Positions 11,881 to 22,075 of a stretch of DNA of 64,000 nucleotides are shown piece by piece. The position numbers and the translations under genes are program-made. The stretch's first letter is position 1, and each line of letters starts with the position of its first letter. The stretch lies in NCBI GenBank assembly GCA_009733575.1, contig ML769393.1:62001-126000 (forward strand), written 5' to 3'. Origin of the DNA: Gymnopus androsaceus JB14 (taxonomy: Eukaryota > Basidiomycota > Agaricomycetes > Agaricales > Omphalotaceae). The notes under the pieces were generated by a model that had not been told where the DNA came from, made no database searches, and saw only the letters and a list, made by a program, of their open reading frames with translations.

Positions 11881-12431
11881 TCAGCTTTTCTCATCCCATT
11901 TCTCATAGTCATCATTCTTCAGGCTTTCTGCATAAGCATCGTTTATCGTCTCGCAGAGATTGTCGAGGTCTTCTAGGGCCTTTAGAAGGGCTTGTAATGA
12001 CGAGAGGTTGTCTAAAATCCCAGGTTCAGCGTTGGAATCAGCGGTAGATACGATGAGCGCCACGTACCGTACATCTGTATCCGGATCTGAATGTTCGGTT
12101 CTGAAGGATGCGGTACGCTAACAAAGATCCAGTAAGAAAGAATTTCGAGATATAGAAGAGGACACTCACCTGTATCCGCAAAATTCGACTTTTGGGCTAA
12201 GCAGAATGTTAGTAGCATCCTAAAGTAATGAGAGTCTTGTATCTGACTTTTTCATCAGCATCCATCGTAAAGCATTGCCCATAGTATGGGATTCATCGTG
12301 AACTTGATATGTGGCTGCAGAAAGGTCAGATGCTGCGCCTTTCATCTAAAAGAGACTTGAGTAATAAAATTTGTAATGAAGAAGAATCAGAGACAGACAA
12401 TGCGAATTTTTGGCGTAGTTTCTGTGGCCAT
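11881..12431 (-). CDS. RPC19: RNA polymerase I/III shared subunit AC19 (RPC19/POLR1D family)
   Basis: Five tiny exons give a complete protein of about 112 aa: 12399-12431, 12248-12345, 12170-12196, 12068-12117 and 11881-12011. All four introns are 51-56 bp and GT-AG, and they keep frame throughout. The product begins MATETTPKIRI and contains HDESHTMGNALRWMLMKN, PKVEFCGYSVPHPSEP and NIQIRIQM, which are the diagnostic blocks of AC19 (dimer partner of AC40). It ends with an acidic helix (LEDLDNLCETIND). The protein forms the alpha-like assembly platform of RNA polymerases I and III in the nucleus. It is slightly shorter than yeast or human members, mainly at the N-terminus. The splicing that joins LMKN to PKVEF across an intron is strong evidence. 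Confidence 0.93.
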
Positions 12432-13427
12432 TTTGTTTGGGAGAAGAGAGAGCGCCAAAAAACTTCACCACGTGCACCAGAATCCACGCTTTGACACGGA
12501 CCGGAATTACCGACCATTGTCGCCTCTCATTGTAAAGTTCAGGCCTCAAGCTTCAAGCACAATGACTAAATTTTAGTTCTGGGTCTTCGCAGGAGCCCGA
12601 AGACTTTAGAACGTGCTGGCGCGGACGATGCCGACTTGCATTGTGCAAGTTTATCATTCAGGCTCTGCGTACTTGCTTTGTTGGAACAAAGCAACTCACG
12701 CCATCTGGGAGAAGCTGAGAGTATATTCTGACATTTTCATATGGCTCCCGCTCGCTGAGAAATGAAGTGTCCGTGAAACGAGGCCGGGAATGAACTCACA
12801 AAGCAACGGCGAATGATTTATGCCTATTGGGGTTACAAATTCGATTATAAGTTATGTAGATATGAGTGCTTCATATGCATATGGAGCTTTGGCTAAAGGA
12901 AGCTGAGTTGGCCATAACCTATCGCTCAATTGTTCTTCCAATACTGCCAAGACGAGCAGGAGCGTAAAGAAAAGAATCCATTCTTCGAAGCCCGACGCAA
13001 TTGAATATTCAGGTTGGATGCATGAACATTGAGTCGGAGACAATGAGTTAGCGCCCAATAGAAATATTCTTGCTGCCAAACGTAACCAAACTCGTTTTTG
13101 TATTTCCCATTATCTTTCCCAAAATTTACACAATGGTCAATGCAAGTAAAATGTACCACAAGGTCCCATTGTCAATGCACAATCAACCTATTATTCAATA
13201 TCACAACATTCTTTTTGGGTTTATAAAGCGATGCTCGTTCGCTCTTCTCCGGTCAACCAACCTCTTCCCCCATTCTGTATACCCATACCCTCATCTCTCT
13301 TTCTCTCTCTCTTATCTCAAGGCAGGATTTCCCAGGTGGAACTAAGATCTTCCCGTTTCTTATTAATTGCTTCCAACGACTACATATTTCATACTTCACT
13401 CCCAACTACAAGCCCACTTTCATCCAA
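12432..13427. other. Intergenic between divergent RPC19 and the 13.4-kb gene
   Basis: No gene recognised. A TATAAAG at 13222-13228, about 200 bp before the ATG at 13428, and long pyrimidine-rich runs (13260-13430) look like a promoter and 5' leader for the rightward gene. Confidence 0.4.
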
Positions 13428-14027
13428 ATGTCTTTCTCCAATCTCGAACAGGCTACTCTTCCTCCGCTTCGCGCAGGAGCAGCTTCAGCGTCCGTACGCC
13501 TCCCCGGCATTGAATACATTCATTCACTTACATGACTCTCCACGTCAAGTAAGCGTCTCATTCCGATACTTCCTCATGCTGTATACTAACTTCTCTCCAA
13601 GTCACGAATGCTTCCTCTTCACGCTCCTCACGTCTCCGTGCCGTCTTCACGCAAATTCTCTACATCCTCTTCCGCCACAAACGAATCACGATCTCCCTCC
13701 CCCTCGCTTTCCGACGCTTCGTCTTCTAGCCTTGTCAACTCAAGCGTCCGGAGCCTGTCCAGGTCTCCCTCAGAGTCACGTCACGCCCAACCTTTCATGC
13801 GACTCGTTCCGTCTGACATGCATAATGCGGACGCAGTCGTTCTCATTCCACCCCCCGGGCCTGGACCCCGGAAGCCATTGCTGCTCGTAGGCCCAGCACT
13901 AAAACTCGTCAGCCACCCTCAGCGACATATTGCTCGTGGTGCACGCATCTATCCATATCGCAAGGATAGTAGACCTTCTCTTAGTCGAAAGTCTTCTTGG
14001 GCTTTGACCGATTGCTCAGAACTATAA
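13428..14027 (+). CDS. Small Ser/Pro-rich conserved fungal protein, function unknown
   Basis: ATG 13428 gives MSFSNLEQATLPPLRAG, a start pattern I associate with small conserved basidiomycete proteins. The main exon starts at 13602, after gtaagc...ccaag at 13549-13601, and encodes a Ser-rich stretch. This leads to a compact block containing VPSDMHNADAVVLIPPP, KPLLLVGPAL and HIARGARIYPYR, with the stop at 14025-14027. Exon 1 does not join exon 2 in frame through the obvious 53-bp intron: an in-frame TGA lies at 13533. Using the GT at 13494 instead restores frame at the cost of a 108-bp intron. A one-base assembly error is the other explanation. No catalytic motif is visible. Confidence 0.55.
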
Positions 14028-14496
14028 TGACGAGGTACGTACAGTACCAGCTCGCTATTTTTCAATGCTCACCTTTTTCTAGTTCGCCCTTGGCTCCCTT
14101 TACCATCACTGTATTCATCGCATCACAACTGTATTTCTGAACTGGGTCCCCCCGGTTGTATTCACCTTGACACGTATCATGTATTCTAGTACTTACGCAT
14201 AGTCGACCTACCACTCGGTAGCTTGAATGAAATTGTGGCTTGCTCGACTTTCACTTCGGCGGCTTGTTGCCGCGGAACCAGCTCGAGTGAAGCAGACAAC
14301 CAAAATCTATTTGAATCCAGAAAGTAAAGCATAAATATGGCGAATAGGATGAATAAATATGCACTGTACAACCAATAAAATGAGGAACAGAATACATTTT
14401 TACAATTAATCGTGTATGTCAAATCCCGTCATAAATCTTCAATCTTAAATTACTACATTAATACAAACCACCTGGCCTACTCGCAAGATAAACAGG
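14028..14496. other. Convergent intergenic region
   Basis: 3' flanks of the 13.4-kb gene and of the large coiled-coil/AT-hook gene. AT-rich, with no gene recognised. Confidence 0.4.
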
Positions 14497-17400
14497 CTAA
14501 TAACGTGGTTTTTCTTGTGAGTTGGTGTCTTTATACGCCCGAGCGGCTTCCGTGAGGTGTACCGTCCTTCCCGCTCCTAACAAGTACAAAGGTTGTTAGA
14601 AGGCCTTGACGCGTGAAAACACAAACTCACTCGTAGTAATCCTGCTAGAAGAACTTGCCCGGGTTGACACTCTTCCAGTGCCATTGTCAGTTTCGGGTGG
14701 TTCGGGGTCAGGTTTCATTTCGGCAGAAGGGTCAGCTGGAAATAAAGGTCAGAACATATTCACTATTATGAATGAAATCGGCACTCACGGGGTGCATTGA
14801 TTCCTGCTTTGGATAGTAGCCCACCTGGTCTGAAAGTACTTCGGGTTTGACGACCACTAGGAGCGGATTTTTTCTCTACTGGCGGAGGACTAGCTTCCTG
14901 AGGCCCAGGAGAAGATATCGATTTGGAGCGGGGTGGGACCATGATTACCACCTCCATTTCACGATTTCGCGCGCGAGCAGATGGAGTAGGGGTCCGGATG
15001 TTATCAATCTTTGCGCTCGAAGTCGTCTTCGCAGGAACAGACGTAGAAGGCCTTGCTCGGAGTTGCTATTATCGACGATCGGAGAGGAGATACTCCAACT
15101 TTCAGGTGTGAGAGGAGGGGCGAGTTGTCTTTTCGACGGTCTACCTCGCTTCTTCCTAGTGTCGGGTTTAATGGCATCCTGATGAGCCTCTCCCTCACAT
15201 TTCACCCCTCCTGTTGAGATCGATACATCTGCTAATGTTCAGCGCATATACAAAACGAGAAATGGAAAAGGGAAACCCACCAGAAGGAAGCAAGCCTGAT
15301 AATGCTGTGAAGATGCTGCGATTTTCGCTGATTTTCTCGGTCGTCCCGGTTTACGCTTCGGTGCTATAGAGCGCGCGCCACTCCCGCCTGCGGCTGATAA
15401 TGAGTTGGGATTCTCGGAGTTGGTATGGGAGACAGTAGCAATTAAGCTGCTAGGATCGGCCATCAAACTCGAACTTTCATCAGCAAGAATGGCCCCAGAG
15501 CTCCTTGCTCGTCGTCGTTATCAGTAGCCACAGAAGGCAACGTTCTGGATCGCTTGGCGTTAGCGTCAGGTGTAACATCTTCCCGAACCTCTCTTGAACG
15601 TTTCATTCTTGCTGTTGAGATCGATGCATCTGTTGGCGTTCAGCATAGACGAAAAGTAAAAATATAAGCAAAACCTACCTGGAGGAAGCGAGTCTGATGA
15701 GGATGATGTGTCTGTCGAAGGACCTGCCGTGGTTTTATTGACAGTCTCAGTCGAGTCCTGATTGGTAAGCTCGAAGTCGTCGATATTGCTAGCCTGAACC
15801 AGGCTCATCGTAAGAGAAGGTTTATGCTGTGATTCGCTAGCAAGGAAGGTATCGGTGCTGCCGGGACCAGCCGCCGAACTCGAACTGGGATCAGCAAGAG
15901 TAGGAGTAGATAGGTCCTTGCTCGAAGTCGTTGCTGGTGATAGGAACCTGACTCTGAGAACTCGGAGGAGCAGGAACAGTATGAGCAAACGATCCTTGTT
16001 CGGTATTGGCGTCAGGTTGAACATCGTCTGAAGTTCTCGTGAGCGTTCCATTTCTTCTGTTAAAGCCAACACATCTGCTAAATATTTGCTCAGGTGCATA
16101 TCCAAAATTAGAAACTGGTACGAAACTCACCTGGAGGAACCGAACCTGGGGCCATTGCTGTTCTTTTCGATTTCGTTATATTTGACTTTCTGGGTCGTCC
16201 CCGTTTGCGTTTGGGTGGTATAGTTGTCCCATCTACGGCTGATGATGGGCTCTCGGTCGAGATTTGGTTTATGAGCTCCGGATTTTCATTAATGGAAATC
16301 GAGGCGGTAGCAATATTGCTTGGACCAGCTGTAGGAGCCGGGCTTGGACGAGTAGGAGCAGGGGGTCCTTGTTCGGGATCATTAGAATCCCGCAGGAGTG
16401 GGTGCAAGTGGTCCTTGCTCGGGATTGCGACTGTTGAGGAAGTAGCAGCACTTCTGCTGGGATCAGCTGTCGATTCAGAGCCTGTAGGAGCAGGACTGGG
16501 AGCAGGAGGTCTATGCGCCGAATCACTATTGGTATCACCGCTTATGCTTGGCCCAGTCGTCGAACTTGAAGGAGCAAAGCATTCTTGCCTAGAAATGCTC
16601 GTCCTGGGTCGCTTGATTTTGTTATCAAGCTTAACACCACCGCGAACCTCTCGTGCGCGCTTCACTCCTCTCGTTGAGATCGGTGCTTGCGGGCTCTCTT
16701 GCAAATGAACCTCTTCTGTTGAAAGCGACGAATCTGAAAAAATCATGCTCAGTTCGTTTGATTATCAGAGAATGACCAAGCCTACCCGGATGAACGAACG
16801 AACATTGAGATTCATCCCGAGCCTCTCGCGAACGTTCAGAAGTCCCTCTGGTCGAAATCGATGCAGGTTCACTAGCTTCACTCGCTTCGTTCAGACGCTC
16901 CGAGGCTCCTTTGGTTGAAATCGATACGTCTTCTCTAGTTTCTCGCAGACGCCCTGAGGCTCCTTCGGAAATCGATGGGTCTGTATCCTGGGCCTCTCGC
17001 GAGAGAATTCTTCTCGTCACATCTACATTGACTGATATTCAACGTGATTTAGCCCAAAACTTGTGCATACAGAAGAAATAGCCGGCGGGGTGCATAAGAC
17101 CTACCTGGATGAACTAAATCCTCGAGCGACCGGCGTGGCAGCAACAACGTTTGTGTTTGTGTCTGGGTCTCAGTTGAAGAACCCGCCTCCGCCGTCGCTG
17201 CTTTCGAGACCAACGTCATTGCCACTGTCGATTTTGGCGATATAGGTGTCTGGTGTATGGATAGGTACGAGTTGGCGCGGATGTTAGCGCCGCTGGGAGA
17301 GTTTAAGAAGACCGCAGTTGTAGTCGAAGTCGAATCAGTCAAGTTTATGAACTTGGTGGGAGTCGATCGTGAATCAGTTGCACTGTTGTTTGTGTTTACA

Positions 17401-18971
17401 GTCGCAGCAGCACTGGTGTCGGTGATAGCTGAAGATAATAATAGCTGGTCCTGGGGTTTCCAGGTTAATCCATAGTCCGAGTTGGATGAGGCTATCGCCA
17501 ATGCCGAATTAGCACTAGTCTCATTGTATATCCATATAAGCTGGTCAACTAGTGATGATAAGTAAGGTATCACAGGTTCAGTATGCTGTGTGAGTTTGTC
17601 TGGGATTTGAGAAAGAGTAGTGCAACCTGAATTTGAGATCAGCTGGTGAAGCTTCTCGCCGAGCACAACAAGCTTCGGAGTAGGTTTGAGCAGCATGTCC
17701 GAGCCGTCAACGTCGACCAACAATGCAAGATGATGATGGCGAAGTGCATCACCCAATGACGAGATCCGCTTCCCAAAGCTCTCTTTCACTCGACTACCTT
17801 CCACCTGAGCAGCCGAAAGCTGTCGAAAAAGGTCATCCATCTGGCGTTCCGCACCTCGAGCATACTCTTCTGCGACTTTCCACTGCGTCTTAGCAGAAGA
17901 AAGCTCGTGTTTCATCCGCAAGACCTGTTTCTCTGTCGATGCACGCTCAGATTCACTTTCCGACATTATCCTGGATAACTTGTCTCGCAGCTCTACTGTG
18001 AGTTGTGCATATCGCTCGACCTTTTGCGTGGAGTCGGATAATGTCTGAGAATGTAGAGTGCGGAGGCTAGTGAGTTGATCCTGGATATATGCGACCTCCT
18101 GACGACTAGAGTCGACTTTGTGCTGAAGACCAGTGATAACCGAAGTGGACTCCCGAGATTCCCGCTTTAAACGGTCAATCTCTTGGACCAAGAGTCGAAC
18201 TTGGCCAGTACTCGTCTCGAGTTTGGCTGACACCTCCTTCGCTTTGGCTTCATGCTCGGCACTCTGGCGCATAGTCGCCTCGAGCCTCATTGTAAACTCG
18301 GTTTCAGTCTTCTTCATACCATCCACCAGGCATTTCCGCTCCTTGCTACTGCTCTCGGTCAGAGCCGCAAACTCCCTCGCCAGACTGGCATGAGCGTTGT
18401 TGGTCTCGGAGATACTCGACCTGAGGGACGTCTCTAGAGATTTTTGGTCGGCCAGTGACCTCTCTGTGTCCGCTAGAGTGCGTTTCAGAGATTCAGCTGT
18501 CGTTCTCGCATCAAGCCTATCCCGCTGCAGCCACTGATATTCCCCATGCAACCTGTCCAGCTCCGCCTCTATTCCCTCCCGCTTCCGCCTCTGCTCCGTT
18601 GCCTCCTGCTGCGATTTACTATTGCTCTCTCTCATAAAAGCACATAATCGCTCGTTCTCTTCTTCCCGAGCCTTTACTTCCTTCCGAGAAGCTTTGAGCT
18701 GCTCTTGGAGGTCCTCTAAACGCGGTAAATTCGAGTAGTAGAGGGCATCTCGATTTCGAAGAGATTTGACAAGTGAGACTTCTTCCTGGGATGCTTTAAG
18801 CTGGGCTTCAAGCAGGTCTAATTTGGCCTGATAAGAAGCAGTGATTTTCCCCGTCTCTTTGGTGATAAAAGTAGTGAAGAGGTCCGTATGAGTTTTTATA
18901 GTGGTCGCAAATGAAGAGGGATTTGGAGTAAGTAGAGACTGAGACTCGGACTCAGCCTCGTCGTCTGTCAT
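14497..18971 (-). CDS. Large coiled-coil protein with AT-hooks and repeated modules
   Basis: The first exon, from ATG 18971 down to about 17090, encodes some 500 residues of continuous coiled coil (for example KREGIEAELDRLHGEYQWLQ). A less structured region with TETQTQTQT follows. Downstream exons, divided by short introns, carry three AT-hook cores: KRGRPRKS near 16200, KPGRPRKS near 15345 and KRGRPSKR near 15140. Repeated phrases of the form SIST-x-G-xx-R-x-RE occur near 16960, 16910, 16850, 16670, 15610 and 15210. The last exons splice cleanly (14597 and 14744 regions) to the C-terminus LTEAARAYKDTNSQEKPRY, with the stop at 14497. The combination suggests a nuclear, AT-rich-DNA-binding scaffold; I do not recognise the family. 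Reading frames shift inside some middle modules (15.5-16.1 kb), so exon borders there are uncertain. Confidence 0.7.
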
Positions 18972-19555
18972 CCCGGAGTTGGGAGATGAAAGATGGAAGG
19001 TGAAGCAGTGAGAAGATAGTTATGTAGCTGGAATGTGATTTACGTGATTCACAGTCGAAGGGAAAGCATACTATAGTCTATAGACTATTTCGTTACTATA
19101 GGAAGGATTAGATCGTCGGGCTTCGAGAAAAAGGCATGAGCGAGCGCTCATTTCCTGACTCCGGATTAAATTTGAACCGGAGTCCGAGTCCGAGTCCGCT
19201 TTGAGTCCGCTTCAAACCCGATTCTGACTCAAGCTCTAGCCGTCAACTCGACTGCCTGACTTATATTCCAAAGTGCTGGAAACGTTGGGCTATTTTAATT
19301 ATTGAGTCAGAAAATTCGAATCTGACGGTTTGCAACCACAGAAGGATTCAAGGAAAGAATTATTACGCGTAAGGTACGTGACGCGAATCATTGAATCAGG
19401 TAGCTTGGTTAACAGTACAGCATGATAAGTAATTGCTGATATGGGCCTAATATCGGCCCCAATGTGAGGCTGAAATCTTGAACCTATCCTAAATGGATTC
19501 CTTTCCGAACCTTCGGATCCCCTCCTGACTCTTCCCTCGGGCTACTGGTCTGGAC
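18972..19555. other. Shared divergent promoter region with a 16-bp palindrome
   Basis: 584 bp lie between the ATGs of two divergent genes. It contains a perfect palindrome ATAGTCTATAGACTAT at 19073-19088, followed by another CTATAG, and short GAGTCC repeats at about 19185-19215. No gene is seen. Confidence 0.45.
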
Positions 19556-20615
19556 ATGTACCTCTCGCTTCGTATCGCTGCTCTGTTGAGCGTCGTCGCT
19601 GGATCGTTTTCCACCTATACTGCAAAGCGTTGCTCAGAGCATAGTGAGTAATTTGCTTTTTTAGTTGTCAATTCGGATGCCGACTCCTTCAGCAGACGCC
19701 ACAGTTCAACCCATCCACATCTTTCCCAATGGCACTTCCCTCGAAAGCCTTGCCGTCCGTGCCAATGGCCAGATTTTAGCGACCGTGATCACGACTCCTG
19801 ACCTCTACCTCATCAACCCCACCATCAACTCCTCCGTCAGCCTCATCCATACCTTCCCCGGTTACACAAGTCTTCTCGGAATCGTTGAGGTTGAACTGGA
19901 TCAGTTCTATGTGATTGCTGGAAACTTTTCGTTCGCTGGGGATGTATCCACTACTGGATCCTATTCTGTCTTTCACGTCGATATGGGTCTGTATCTGTAT
20001 CCCGCGTTGGATTCTTTTGTCCGCAAGGTAGCAGACTTTCCGGACGGCCAGCTCCTTAATGGGCTGGGGTTGTTGTGTAAGGAAAAAGGTCTGGTCTACA
20101 TCGCGGATAGCTATGCTGGCGTTGTTCGACTACTCAATGTTTACACTGGGGGAAACCATGTCGCGATCAACGACACGCTGACTCAACCGGCTACGGATGG
20201 ATTGGGCGTTAACGGTGTACACGTTTCGCCCGACTCCAAATACCTCTATTTCACCAATACCAATCGAAAAATCCTAGCTCGCGTCCCAATCCACCCCGAT
20301 GGACGCGCCATCGGTCAAGCAAAAGTTGTCGCATCTGATATCCCAGTAGATGACTTTACCTTTGATAGAGATGGGAACGTCATTCTGGCTCTGAACAGCG
20401 ACAACGAAATTGGAAAGATCGACGTTGAGACGGGGGATGTTATGGTGCTTGCGGGGAGTTTGGATAGTACACTGTTGGAAGATCCGACAATGGTGAGGTT
20501 TGGGAGGCGGGGGGAGGATAAGAGGAGTGTCTATGTTTCAAGAAATGGTGGGATCGGGGAAGCGACTCAGGTTGGAGGAGGGGTTTTGAGGATTGATCTG
20601 GGTGAGCTGGCGTAG
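19556..20615 (+). CDS. Secreted SMP-30/gluconolactonase-like beta-propeller protein (copy 2)
   Basis: Exon 1 (19556-19643) encodes a signal peptide (MYLSLRIAALLSVVAGSFS). A 52-bp intron (19644-19695, gtgagt...gcag) joins in frame to exon 19696-20615, giving about 335 aa. The gene layout is the same as its paralog at 1263-2344: a phase-1 intron right after the signal peptide. Propeller phrases include LAVRANGQIL, YTSLLGIVEV, LVYIADSYAGVVRLL, GVNGVHV and VDDFTFDRDGNVIL. The N-terminal HIFPNGTSLESLA matches HTFPNGTALENLA of copy 1. It is expected to be an extracellular enzyme-like propeller, with substrate unknown. The two copies lie 17 kb apart in opposite orientation, pointing to an old local duplication with inversion. 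Confidence 0.87.
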
Positions 20616-22075
20616 AGGGGATGCCTATTAGAGTTAACTCCCTACAGTAGAGTGGTGACTTTTAATTCAAACTGCGTCGCCAACTATGATTTCAGAGGAC
20701 GATTGCCAGGAACTTTCATCTCACTGCATCAAGATCCTCCTTCCTTCATTGAAGCCTCCCTTCGCACCTGCCCGAATGCTCGTTTAACCGCGCTCAACCA
20801 CTTCATGCCGGTGAGCCCTCGTATCTTCATATCATTTCGGTTTGGATGTCGTTCAGAATCTCATGTTCCATACGTCTCTTTGTTTTTTAAGAAGCTTCCA
20901 TTTACGATGAGTAATCTAATAGCTTCAATCGATCATTTAACCTGAAGTGGACGTCGCTCTCTAACTAAGTGAATGGACCTCATACGGCTAAGGCCCAATC
21001 CCCTCATTCCCAGTACCCCGTCCACGCGAGGTGGACGATGTCTTCCACGACAAGCCGTGGAACAGTTTATAAACGTGTTATATCATTTGATTTTCCTAAA
21101 TGAGTCGAAACCACTCGACATACTCGAAAACCTCTCTCATTTTCCCTTGCTAGCATGCCCCCTCACGAAGAATTGGTACTCATCACTCATCATGACCGAC
21201 TCTTTCATCATATACGGTCTTTATGGACTGGCAGATAGTGATCTAGTAAAGGATATCCTGAGCAGTAGATCCAATGTCTCTTTAACTTCTCAGCCTCGGC
21301 GTCCTCCGAGATTGAATGCCAGTGTTCGACTTGAGGATAGTAGTTCGTGGTCCAAACGTACTTGACATAACTTGCCCTTAGACTCTTCATCATGAACGTC
21401 ATGAACCTCGAATTGAGACGATGTCGATGTTAATAAATTACTGTAATGGCGTTCGGTTCGATCCCGAGTGTTCCTTGTCGGTAAATTATCCTTTTTCACT
21501 GCAACCCGCATACGTGACATCATCCCCTCCGTGACTCCATCTAAGCAGTAACCATGTAATTACACCCACACATATACCTATATATAGACCTACATAACAG
21601 TTAAACGTTAAATAACTAACTATATTATATGCAATACACCATTACATCCCCAGTATCCTGTCTTCGTACCATATACAGGTTTTTTTTTGCTCTCTTCCGC
21701 CTTCCCGAAGTACCCTGGCACCTAGAATCCTAACCTAGGTATACCATGTGCCGCATACGGACCTACGGACCAACGGATCACCTACCAAGGCGACCTTAAT
21801 CCACTCCCACCTCCTAAAGATCCGCCTTCCGTGAGCTATGCGGCGCGTGTGGAGGAGGGTGTCGTTGTCCGGGAGGGTAAGAACGAGAACAAGAACGGAG
21901 GGAGGGAGGAGGGGGAAAAGTCAGAATACGAAGGAAGCAAGAACACAGTTACTCACCACCGCCGAAATTTGTTTATGTATTATCGCCAGATCTAAGCGCC
22001 AAAAAAACAAAGTCAGCAATCAATCACTTATATTCATACAGGAAGCCACGCAGTAGTAGCCAGGCGCGAAGAGAC
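20616..22075. other. Intergenic, AT-rich in the middle
   Basis: About 1.46 kb between the propeller gene and the 3' end of SEC24. The open frames have no protein-like features. An A/T-rich block lies at 21540-21690. A possible extra last SEC24 exon with IIHKQISAV sits near 21950-21985 but does not splice in frame as written. Confidence 0.4.

Noticed and set aside
21430..21490. GGTTCGATCCC, resembling a tRNA B box
   Set aside because: No acceptor stem, A box or anticodon arm can be folded around it on either strand.
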